From: Epiperipatus broadwayi
Lineage: Eukaryota; Onychophora; Udeonychophora; Euonychophora; Peripatidae
NCBI GenBank assembly: GCA_028023455.1
Contig: JAQFVV010012397.1
Span: forward strand, 372,001 to 436,000
Direction of reading: 5' to 3'
Length of the DNA stretch: 64,000 bases
How positions within the stretch are numbered: position 1 is the stretch's first letter; the number at the start of each line of letters is the position of its first letter. Positions 11,356-20,920 of this stretch are shown one piece after another. The position numbers and the translations under genes were made by a program. The notes under the pieces were generated by a model. That model was not told where the DNA came from and made no database searches. It worked only from the letters and a program-made list of their open reading frames with translations.

Positions 11356-12845
11356 TCACATTTCTCCTTGAATTGCCTCCTTTGCTGCCCATATCTCTGC
11401 ATCTAATGCATGCCTTCCTACTTCCCTTTGTACTTTCTCTAAGTAATCTAATACCCTTTTACTAACACATAATGCATCATTACCATATGTTAACCCTGCT
11501 ACTGCAACTCCTTTCCATATAATTCTAACTACATCATATTTATTGTATGAAAACACTGTTAATTTCTTTACTAAACTCTTTCTTTTCTTTTCTTCATTTA
11601 GCAATTTTTTCTCCCATTCAATCAAGCAATTTTCCTGATAACTTAAGATGATTCCCAAATAACTGTACCTATCAACCACACTTAACTTTATATCCTGCAA
11701 TAAAAATTCTACATCTTCTCTTTCCCCATTATTAATCATCATTATATTTGATTTTTCTTCACTAAATTTAATCCCCATCTCTCATCCATGTCCTCAACAT
11801 AATTTCCATATCTTCTCTTCTTTCTGCACACATAAAAATATCATCTGCAAAAAAGACCCGGCAAAATATATACTCCCTTGCCACCAATTAATGGTATCTC
11901 TATCCCTCTTCCTAGTCTTTCTATTGCTTTCTCCATTTCACTCAAATACAACAAAAACAAAATAGGTGACATAGGGCATCCTTATCTTAATCCCACCCCA
12001 TTTTTAACTTTAACTGATTCTATATCCCCTACTGGTAAGTATAGTAATTATTTTCATATAATTTCTCAATAGTATTTACTAAAGCTTCATCCATTCCCAA
12101 ATTTGCTAACCTTACCCATAATCTATTTCTATTTACTCTATCATATGCCTTCTCTATATCTATAAAACTCATATATAATGATCTACCTAAATTGCTACTC
12201 ATCCATAAGTTGTGTAACTACAAATAAACTATCTCCTATACGCCTATCTGGCCTAAAACCTCCTTCCATTTCTCCCACTACATTATTCTCTTCCATCCAT
12301 TTTACAACTCTTCCTGCTACCATATATGAGAAAACTTTATATAAAACTGATGTCACCACTATCGGTCTATAATTATTTAACTTTCTACGATTCTTACCCT
12401 TTCCTTTAAATAATAATCTTACTTTTGTATTACTCCAACTACCCGGAAAAACTCTCTTCTGTGCCATCTTACTAAAACATAATAACTTTGCTTTTGCTCT
12501 ATGCCCTAAATTCATTACCATCTCTGCTGCCCATCCATCTAAACCTCTTGCCTTTCCACTTTTCAATCTCTTCCCTGCCTCATTCAGTTCTTTTTTTTGT
12601 GTGAACCTAATATTCCCATTACTAAATGCTTTCATGTTTTCTATCACTAAGTCCTTCACATCTAACATCTTTTCTATATCCATTACATATCTATTTAAGA
12701 TTCTCTCTAACTCTTCTCTAGAGCTACACTCTATTGCCTCATCATCTATTAATACTATCTCTCTCTCCCATACATTTCTCCTTTTAATGTAATTCCAAAA
12801 TTTTTTACTCCCATCTCTTCCGCTTTTATTAATATTCTCCAACAA
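11356..12845 (-). pseudogene. LINE copy A reverse transcriptase domain (broken)
   Basis: The N-terminal RT frame (12,195-12,845) shows KSGKARGLDGWAAEMV, then VRLLFKGKGKNRRKLNNYRP (the conserved NYRPI block), VVTSVLYKVFSYMVAGRV and GFRPDRRIGDSLF, the fingers and palm motifs of non-LTR RTs. The catalytic palm motif FADDIF lies in the frame-broken part near 11,850. The remaining palm/thumb is in 11,356-11,778 (LSVVDRYSYLGIILS, VAVAGLTYGNDALCVSKRVL). At least two frame disruptions lie between 11,779 and 12,194. Its role in an intact element would be target-primed reverse transcription. Confidence 0.9.
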
Positions 12846-13046
12846 TTAACTATTCAACTTCCTCCTTTCTCTATAATTATCCATTTTAGCCAACTTCTTC
12901 TTTTCTAAGTACTTTCGCCATTTAGCATTAATATCGTTTTCACTTTCTTTGTTCTTAATAGCACACTTATATTCTCTGCATGCTTTTTTCCTCTCTTTTA
13001 CACTTTTACTAACTCTCTTTTTTTTTATTCTTCTGCATATTCTCAA
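12846..13046 (-). pseudogene. LINE copy A ORF2 linker between EN and RT
   Basis: A highly basic open segment (RRIKKKRVSKSVKERKKACR, WRKYLEKKKLAKMDNYRERR) adjoining the RT frame. Basic helical linkers of this kind commonly join the endonuclease and RT of LINEs. A stop separates it from the RT frame. Confidence 0.7.
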
Positions 13047-13196
13047 CTAAAACCCTATTTGCCACTTTACCACACCAGTCCTTATACTCATCCTCAATCA
13101 ACTGTTCCATGGCTTTATTTTATACTCTTCCAATTTATTCTTATCATTCACTCTCCATCAACATCTTTCACTATTATTTCTACCTTTTTTTCTATC

Positions 13197-13930
13197 CTAC
13201 ATCACCTTACTAACCATTTCTATTACAATAAAGTTATGATCACTATTACATACTCTCTCTTCATTATCAAACACCTTAATTTTCCGTATTTTATTCATTC
13301 CCTCTTTCTCTACCAATACATAATCTATTGTGTGAAATATATTATTCCTAGACCATGTGTATTGTCCCTCATAAATATTTGATAAATTTCCAATGTTCAA
13401 ATTTACTCTTTGACAAAATTCCTTCAAAAAATGACCATTCTTATTATCAACATCATCAATTTCTTCAATATTTCCATTCATATCCCCTATAACCATTATT
13501 CTCTTCCCTTCTTCTTTAAAACTCTGTATATCCTTAACTAGGCATTCATATATACTACTGATCCACTTCATTACAGTTTGACTATCTCCAGTGGCTATAT
13601 ACATTACAGCCCCCATCCACTCTTGTCTACCCAACCTTATTTCAAACCACAAATGCTCTTGCCATCTATGAATATTTAAATATTTTTTCGATATAACACC
13701 TATACCACCATCCCTTTTTTCTTTTTCTTTTTTATTTATACCCTGTCATACCACATCTTTCAAAATAACTTCCTTCTTCTCTTAGATGTGTTTCCAATAC
13801 TGCTAATACCTCAAGTTCTTTATTTTCAATTGCTTTGTTTAATTCCAGCCACTTTTCTGGTCTCCTACCACCTTGCATATTCAAAACCAATTTTAACAAT
13901 GTTTTCTTTCCTAACTATTCTTTTATTAAT
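13197..13930 (-). pseudogene. LINE copy A APE-type endonuclease (frameshifted)
   Basis: The clear C-terminal part contains IMVIGDMNGNIEEIDD (the GDxN metal/catalytic block), YTWSRNNIFHTIDYVLV (TW and IDY blocks) and NSDHNFIVIE (the catalytic SDH triad). Upstream of about 13,740 another frame gives LNMQGGRRPEKWLELNKAI and EVLAVLETHLREEGS, matching the N-terminal Asn and ETH blocks of APE-like LINE endonucleases. A frameshift near 13,690-13,740 separates the two. In an intact element this enzyme nicks the target DNA to start reverse transcription. Confidence 0.88.
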
Positions 13931-14151
13931 TCTTTTGATTCTTTCTTCTCCATTATGTTTATAAAAAAACTTTCTTACCATTAATCTTACAGATACATTC
14001 CCTCTCCACATTTACACTTATATCTAAATCAAACATCTTTTGCTATCCATTGTTCTTCTTTTTGATATTACAATTTAAAATTCCACCCCCTTTAAAAGTT
14101 TCCCGAATTATATTCTTTAAATATCAGACTCCCTAAAACTTCACTTCCTTG

Positions 14152-14639
14152 TTATCCTAAGTGCAATCCATCTTTACTATATAACTCCCTCTTTCCAATA
14201 AACCAATCCCATACATCCACAAACATAACATTATTTTTCTCACACAATTTTTTCAATCTCTCATTTATAGAACCTGCCCTATCTAACAAATGCCTCTTGT
14301 CAAATCTTGGCAATACTCCAACTACCCCTACTCTTCCTTTAATCTCACTCAAATTCCTAATCAATTCTCCATACTCATCCATTACCCTCTCTGATGGCTC
14401 TAACAAATTATTAGTGCTTGCTTTCTTACTTTATCTGTCACATCCCTAATTCTAGCTCCAGGCAAATATACTCTTACATACTTGCTTCTATTTTCCCTTG
14501 CAATTATATCCCCACATTCTCTCATTAGTGAATCTCCCATCAATACTGTCTCATAGTCTACTTTCTCAACTCCATCTGTAACATTTTCTACCATCTTCTG
14601 GACCTCCTTATCCGTTTCTTCCTTATCATTTCTATTCAA
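14152..14639 (-). pseudogene. LINE copy A ORF1 SGNH/GDSL esterase domain (broken)
   Basis: Block I is VLMGDSLMRECGD with the nucleophile Ser, block II is YLPGARIRD with the Gly, and block V is SKDGLHLG with the catalytic Asp/His. Secondary blocks are GVVGVLPRFDKR and VMFVDVWDWFIG. The two frames meet at about 14,400 between KVRKQALIIC and LEPSERVMDEYGEL. The usual GxND block expected there is not visible, so a small deletion plus frameshift probably removed it. SGNH esterases occur in ORF1 of CR1/L2-like LINEs, where their role is uncertain. Confidence 0.85.
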
Positions 14640-14782
14640 TATTCCTTTATCTACTCACACTTTGTCTCTAACAATTTTAATTTTACTTCTACACCCTTCA
14701 CTTCTTCCTCTATCTGCATTACTACTTTCTCCACCCATATCTCCTGACACTCCGAAAAACCATACTGTTCTATCTTCCTTAA

Positions 14783-15037
14783 CTACATTTTGCTCCCTCT
14801 CCCTGACTTTCTCCCTACATTACCTATACTTAGAAACCACTTTCTCACCACTTTAATCACATTTACACACTGACTACATAACCAGAAACCTATTACATCC
14901 TTTCCATTCTTCTTCAAACATTTCAAGTGATACATCTCAGCACACACTGTACACTCTATGAGCGCCCGCCTAATTCCTTTCTGCCAATTATATATACATT
15001 GTGCAATACAAATGCAATCCATATCCTTATTTTTCAA
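14783..15037 (-). pseudogene. LINE copy A ORF1 PHD-type zinc finger
   Basis: The frame MKNKDMDCICIAQCIYNWQK followed by ALIECTVCAEMYHLKC and GFWLCSQC carries Cys/His ligands spaced like a C4HC3 PHD finger (CxC, CxxC, HxxC, CxxC). It lies just upstream of the esterase and is separated by about 140 bp of closed frame. PHD fingers bind histone tails in host proteins; within LINE ORF1 the function is unknown. The first Cys pair is CIC and not CxxC, so the fold may be slightly variant. Confidence 0.75.
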
Positions 15038-15424
15038 GTCACCTATTCTATATTTGACTTTATAATACCTCTCCTATTCTTCAACCCCCCTTACATGAAA
15101 AACTAAAAAATTTTACTTTTTCCCAAAACCGATCAAACCATAACCACGTGTTTTCCGACCTTAGGCCTCCCAAACATTGTCCTTTTTCCCAACATAAATG
15201 ACTGTTTTAAAGTTTAAAAAAACCTTCAGTAACAAACTTACCTAAAAACGAATTAATCTTACATACAACTTTTTTATAAATAACCTTACACTAACACACA
15301 TTCAACAAAAAAACTTTTTTTTTTAAACTTCTATACCTAAAATGGCGAACGAAAGCCTTTCAAACAATTAAACACAAAAATTTTCAATCTTTCAAATAAC
15401 TCACTCTCTTGACCACAATTTATA

Positions 15425-18400
15425 GTGACGTGATGTGATGTACTGTGGCTTCTCCTTAAACGAAGTCAAGAATATCTGAGCAATTATGCCCAGATAAACC
15501 TGTTTGCCACATAATTTTCCATTCCCTACTCTAAGTCTTCCCATTATCTGCTCCATCCCATTTCCACAACATAATCTTTGTCAACTCTATAGCCTTTATA
15601 TCTAAATCCCCTTATGTTTTGCCAAACCCAGCATAAAAACCAATAATTCACTTTCTGTATAATCACTTTTTTCATATTTATTCTTCCATAACTTCATTAT
15701 ATGTACCCTTTCTGTTTTCAAGCATTTACATTCAATTAACAAATGCCTAATATTTTCTATTCTTTCCTTACATAATTTACAAAATAAATCACCCATATTT
15801 TTCGATTTACATGTATATTCTCTTGTAGCTAAAGATCCCATTCAAGCCTTAAACAATAAACTACTTTCCTTGCTATTATCATATATTAACTCACACCTAA
15901 TATTGTTTATTTCTATTGTAACGATCCGGAGAAGAGTACTTAACGTAAACTGCACTACAGGGCGCCATCTAGGCATTTGAACCTAGAAAAATTTATAAAG
16001 TAGGCAGATACGTAAGTAAAAAAAAAAAAAATATTTTTTTTCTTTAAATTTTGATTCCGGTCGTTAGCCCATGTCACTAGCTCAGTGGAATAGCAGAGAT
16101 TTAATAAGATAATCTAAGAGTATATATAAAAAAAGGAATAAAATAAGCCACTGCCAGTAATTAACATACAAAAATTTATTTACGCATATATATATATAAG
16201 ATTTAGAATTGTTTTAGTATCAGTTAACATTTTAACATTTAACATTATTTTTAACTTTACTTTAATTTACATTTAATTACTATTATATTATAATTTTACA
16301 TTTTAATTAAGTTCGCACATATAAATTTATGAAAGCTTGTTTATAATGTTGAATATAGATCGGTTACATAGATTTCACGGTCAAAAACATTTCAAAGTAA
16401 ACATAAACGATCAAAAAACAAAATTATTGATTACTGACAATTGCGGAGGGAAATTTATACGTAACCCAATAGTATTCACCATAAGATACTTGCATTGTCA
16501 CCAATAACTTAAAAGACATCCGAATAAATACATTTTAGATACTCACCGTAAGGTATCATTATTTATCGAATGTCTATATATTTTGATCAAATATGAAAAC
16601 CCAAAACATACTTAACCGATAACCAATCCATGCAAGCATCTATAAACAACTTAAATTTAATGCATTTTTATTTAGGGTCAAGTATGAATAGACCACATAG
16701 ATTTGCATTTGAAAATAAAATATTCTATCCCTATTTAACCTTAGGCTAAAATTCGCAGTCAAACTGGCATCAATCCATCTGATACATCGATGTATTCAAT
16801 GTAATACGGAATACGGCAGCACCAAAAAGATTAAGAGAAGATATTGACTCTCATTAGATAGGAATATTACTTCTATCTAACGAGAAGAACAATAAAAAAA
16901 AAAACTCCATAGAAAGGAACTGCGCTCTGCGTCTTATAATTCCTTCCATAGGCAAAACGGGAGAGTGCGGCGTATGAAGCGATTCTGCCAATAGTGAATC
17001 TCCGACTACATCTACTAACTACATCAATATATCCAATCCATTGACCCAATCTAACAACGACACAAATAACCTAAGATTACCCTCCCCTAATATAACTTTA
17101 CAAATCTATACAGCCATTCACGCCCGACTTAAGTTTAACATTTATATAATTAATTTAACGAAAACAAAAAAATCATGATAAAAACTTAAAGAATAAAAAA
17201 TAAATAAATGGAAATGATTTTACATAAATAAGAAAAAAAATACATCAAATAACACTATTAATAAAGAATTTAGTTTGGTCAGATAGGATTCTATTTGTAA
17301 CACTTAAATACTAGGAAAGTTTAAAATTTAAAGTTCTTAGTGTTTCCAAATTAATATTGTTCGTTATATCTTATAAAGTTCTTACGGTTTTAGAAGTGTT
17401 CATCTTTTACAGTTGCTTGCCATTTGAAATCCAGCGTTAAATTTCCCGATGATCCTGTGGTCCTCTGAATATAAGAAAAGCGATGTTTCATTTTCCATTT
17501 TATAACAACTGAAGGGATTGAACGTGCGTCCTTCAATCTCTTCTCCCGCACTAACATCTATCTGTCACATCGTAATAATCATAATAACTCACTAATTAAT
17601 AATTTCCAAATTTTCCTTTTATACGTATTCGAAGGATTGACTTGGCATTATGTCATCGATGTGATGATCCTTTCGCTGAGGTCCGATTTCCCGATGGATT
17701 TCTTTCATTGGCTATTTGTTTCTATTGTTTTCCTATCTCACCGATGTTTTTACATTTAGATGCCCAAGGCTGGTTTACATTTGACTAATTAAATTTATCA
17801 TTTCCATTTCTGATTAATTAACCTGTTTTCCAAATCAAAGATATATTTTTATCTCTAAATCTTTTTAAGTTTTTGTTTTTAAAATACCTTTTCTATTTTT
17901 AATACAGTTTTATTTTAATAATTTTTTTTTATCTGTGCGATTTAATATATACGAGTTTAAGATGATATTTAATTTCAATTTTTAATTCTTAAAAAAAATT
18001 TTTAAACGCGAACTTTTTAATTTACTTTCATGTTTAATAAATAAAAAAAAAACCAATGTAACGAACGTCTGTGCTCGTTACACTATATATATATTTAAAC
18101 TCTTTTTACTCTCCATACTATTTCTCCATCTCTCTAACTCCCTATTCTTTATTAATAAATCTATTCTTTTATCCCATTTCTTACTACTATAACACTCAAC
18201 AATCTTCTTAACACAATCATCCCATCTTTTGTACAAATATACTGATATAAATTCTTTATCCAAATCTTTTGCATATCGCATTACCTTTCTCACCCATCTT
18301 GTTACCTGCCCTTTACTCATAACCCAAATAAATACTATTTTGGCTATTCTTTTATTATCCATAAAATGCAATCTACCAAACATTTTGATTTTACTTTTTG

Positions 18401-19098
18401 CATCTCTCATATGAAAACTTGACCATCCCATTTCTCCTTGAATTGCCTCCTTTGCTGTCCATACATCTGCATCTAATGCATGTCTTCCTATTTCCCTTTG
18501 AACTTTTTCTAAATAATCTAATACCCCTTTACTAACACATAATGCAGCATTACCATATGTTAACCTTGCTACTGCAACTCCTTTCTATATAATTCTAGCT
18601 ACATCATATTTATTATATGAAAACACTGTTAATTTCTTTATCAATCCCTTTCTTTTCTTTGCTTCATTTATCAATTTTTTCTCCCATTCATCCAAATAAT
18701 TTTTCTAATTACTTAAAACAATTCCCAAATAACTATATCTATTCACCACACTTAACTTAATATCTCCCAATAAAAATTCTACATCTTCTCTTTCTCCAGT
18801 ATTAACCAATATTTGATTTTTCTTCACTAAATTTAATCCTCATCTCTTTACCCACCCTTTCACATGTCATCAGCATAACTTCCATATCTTCTCTTCTTTC
18901 TGCACACAAAAAAATATCCGCAAAGAAAAGACACGACAAAATATATATTCCCTTACCACCTATTAATGGAATCTCTATCCCTCTTCCTAATCTTTCTATT
19001 GCTCTTTTCATTTCACTTAAATATAACACAACAAAATAGATGACATAGGGCATCCTTGCCTTAGTCCCACTCCATTTTTAACTTTAAATGATTCAATA
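15425..19098 (-). mobile_element. LINE copy B, 5'-truncated, split by a solo LTR
   Basis: The same family as copy A. The 3' tail (CATCA)n is at 15,425-15,440, directly abutting the 5' end of copy A. ORF2 C-terminal sequence lies at 15,602-15,841 (CKLCKERIENIRHLLIEC). The copy is interrupted at 15,916 by a 2166 bp insertion and resumes at 18,083 with VFIWVMSKGQVTRWVRKVMR and FISVYLYKRWDDCVKKIVEC. The palm fragment near 18,802-19,053 shows FADIFLCAERREDMEVML, where the DD of the catalytic motif is damaged. It ends at a position matching about 12,020 of copy A, where copy C begins. Confidence 0.9.
15917..18082. mobile_element. 2166-bp solo LTR inserted in LINE copy B
   Basis: Starts TGTAACGATCC and ends GCTCGTTACA, giving 8 bp inverted ends TGTAACGA/TCGTTACA. 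It is flanked by the 4 bp duplication CTAT (15,913-15,916 and 18,083-18,086). The uninterrupted LINE sequence in copies A (near 11,020) and E (near 43,320) proves the insertion boundaries. TG...CA ends and a 4 bp target duplication fit a Gypsy-type LTR. AATAAATAAAA near the right end could be a polyadenylation signal and suggests plus orientation. It holds no convincing reading frame. A small TIR DNA element is a less likely alternative. Confidence 0.75.
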
Positions 19099-19360
19099 TG
19101 TGATGTGATGTACTGTAGCTCTTCTTAAACAAAGTCAAGAATCTCTCAGCAATTATACCAAGAAAAACTTGTTAGCTACTTAATTTTACATTCCCCAAAC
19201 TAATGTTTCCCATATTCTGCTCCATCCCATTTCCACAACATAATCTTTGTCAACTCTACAGCCTTTATATCTAAATCTCCCTTATCTTTTTCCAAACCCA
19301 GAATAAAACCAATAATCTAATTTCTGTATAATCAGTTTTTTCATATTTATTTTTTCAATA
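19099..19360 (-). mobile_element. LINE copy C, heavily 5'-truncated
   Basis: The last ~260 bp of the same LINE family: tail, 3' UTR and part of the C-terminal zinc-knuckle region. The string TTCAATATGTGATGTGATG occurs at both its left junction (with copy B's 5' end) and its right junction (with copy D's tail). That is what a target-site duplication around copy C would give. Confidence 0.82.
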
Positions 19361-19503
19361 TGTGATGTGATGATGAGATGCACTGTGACTTCTTCTTAAA
19401 TGGAGTCAGGAATCTCTTAGCAACTATGCCCAGAGAAATCTGTTAGCCAATTTACCTTCCCTAAGTTGTCCCATATTCTGCTCCATTCCATTTCCACACA
19501 TAA
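19361..19503 (-). mobile_element. LINE copy D, 3' end only
   Basis: About 140 bp of the same LINE 3' end. It has the tail TGTGATGTGATGATGAGATG, the 3' UTR, and the segment matching the last codons of ORF2 (CTGCTCCATTCCATTTCCAC). It ends abruptly at 19,503 in unrelated sequence. Confidence 0.82.
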
Positions 19504-20130
19504 TGCCATCTAGTGTAAGCTCTAATAACCAATAGATGTTATTGTATGAAAAAAAAGATTTTGTTACTATTTTAACAACTTCTGTAAGTATAAAGAAATG
19601 ATAAACTAAATCTTTCATCTGGTACAATATAAAAGATTATATCGGGTTCCAATATTAATATCACAGTATTTTCATGCAGGAATAATTCATGATTCATTAT
19701 GTGGCAGATATAATATATGAACATGATATATTGGTCAGAGGTAATCACTGACTTCTAGAATATTAGCATAAAACTTGGTAGTGATAAAAAAAAAATCTTG
19801 ACAAATCATCTTAATCATAAAGACAGGAATGTCCTAAAAATTTTCCTGATGCCATTTATCATGTGGTGCACAGATTATGATAATGACTGCAAAGCAGACT
19901 GGTTTGCAAACTCAAAGACTGAGATAGAGAGAAGATGAATGTGATATGCCATTATTATGGGTGAAGGTACACTAGAGTAATTATTTCCTTTACTTTTAAT
20001 GCTATTGTGCTTATTTTATATGAACATTGGTACAATTTTTCCACAAGATATATTCATATTATTTAAAATAATCAATTTAACACAAAATTGAAATAGACAA
20101 CACACTATAAATAAAAAAATTATTTAATAT
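19504..20130. other. Unassigned intronic DNA
   Basis: Moderately AT-rich, without recognisable coding blocks or terminal repeats. Confidence 0.4.
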
Positions 20131-20690
20131 ATCAATCTGGCTTTCATTCTTTATTAGAACCTTGTCAAGATGTTTCTTTTTATAATCACATGACCAATAT
20201 TCTACAGCAATTCCACTCAATAGACATTATTTATAATACACTACAATAAATATAATTAGTAAAATACATACATGTACAAAAATGATTAAACTTGTTACAA
20301 TCTTTTTTTAAAAATAATAACTCTAAAGTTTCCAATAATCTTTTTCTCCTAATTATGCTGGACTTTTAACTATGTTTACACATTTGTTTAAATTTTTTTA
20401 AATATACAGAGTTGTGTAAGATTTTCTTTTCTTGTAATTTTTGACATACTTTATTACCTTCATATTTTTTTTCACAATTCATTCTATGTCCAGTATCCAA
20501 AAAATGTATATATGGTCTTGATTTTATATCATTTTTGTTAATTGCCCTAATATTCTCCCTACCTCTTTAAATGATAGCCTTCTCTATCTGACCTATATAC
20601 ATTATATTGCAAAGAACATAACTAATTTTATAAACCACCACTACCCTATTTTTAATATTACCCATCTATTTTGCATTACAAATCCATTTC
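20131..20690 (-). pseudogene. Penelope-like element fragment (GIY-YIG end)
   Basis: Minus-strand translation across about 20,420-20,690 gives GNIKNRVVVVYKISYVLCN, MYIGQIEKAII, then (after a stop) RGRENIRAINKND and HFLDTGHRMNCEKKYEG. The order VYKI-x-C-x2-C-x-YIGQ ... R..E.. ... H...TGH is that of the C-terminal GIY-YIG endonuclease of Penelope-like retroelements. The first Cys of the CxxC pair appears as Tyr and there is an in-frame stop. Sequence 20,131-20,400 downstream is presumed 3' UTR. It faces an oppositely oriented copy at 20,770. Confidence 0.75.
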
Positions 20691-20769
20691 ACTAACTATG
20701 TACAATTTTTCCATCCTAGTTTAATATCAAGTAACTTTTCTTTTATCAATATCTTATATAAATGTGTAA

Positions 20770-20852
20770 TACAAAAAAGATGGCAATATTAAAAATAGGA
20801 TAGTGTTGGTTTATAAAATTAATTGTGATCTTTGCAATATGATATATATATA
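20770..20852 (+). pseudogene. Inverted second Penelope-like fragment
   Basis: Plus-strand codons read KDGNIKNRIVLVYKINCDLC then NMIYI, the start of a Penelope GIY-YIG domain, before running into a (TA)n repeat. This copy retains the CxxC pair. It is the mirror image of the fragment ending at 20,690, with about 80 bp between them. Penelope elements are known for tandem and inverted partial copies. Confidence 0.72.
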
Positions 20853-20920
20853 TATATAAATACAGACAGATGGATGGACAGACAGACAGACAGGCAGACA
20901 GATAGATAGATAGATAGGAC
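20853..20920. repeat. Compound microsatellite (TA)n-(GACA)n-(GATA)n
   Basis: TA repeats followed by GACA and GATA tetranucleotide repeats adjoining the truncated Penelope copy. The minus-strand open frame across it has only repetitive content. Confidence 0.9.

Larger units (their letters stand above)
10523..15424 (-). mobile_element. LINE copy A, near full-length, PHD+SGNH ORF1 and EN-RT ORF2
   Basis: About 4.9 kb, reading right to left. The order is a 5' leader (15,040-15,424), ORF1 with PHD finger and SGNH esterase, ORF2 with APE endonuclease, reverse transcriptase and a C-terminal zinc knuckle-like block, then a short 3' UTR and a (CATCA)n tail at 10,523-10,537. ORF1 proteins with PHD and esterase modules are known from the CR1/L2 group of LINEs, so that group is the best guess. 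Several frameshifts and stops show that the copy is inactive. It is the first of four head-to-tail copies extending to about 19,503. Confidence 0.88.

Noticed and set aside
11878-13382. Several plus-strand open frames rich in Ser, Thr, Pro and Ile
   Set aside because: Antisense shadows of the LINE copy A RT and endonuclease, which carry the recognised motifs.
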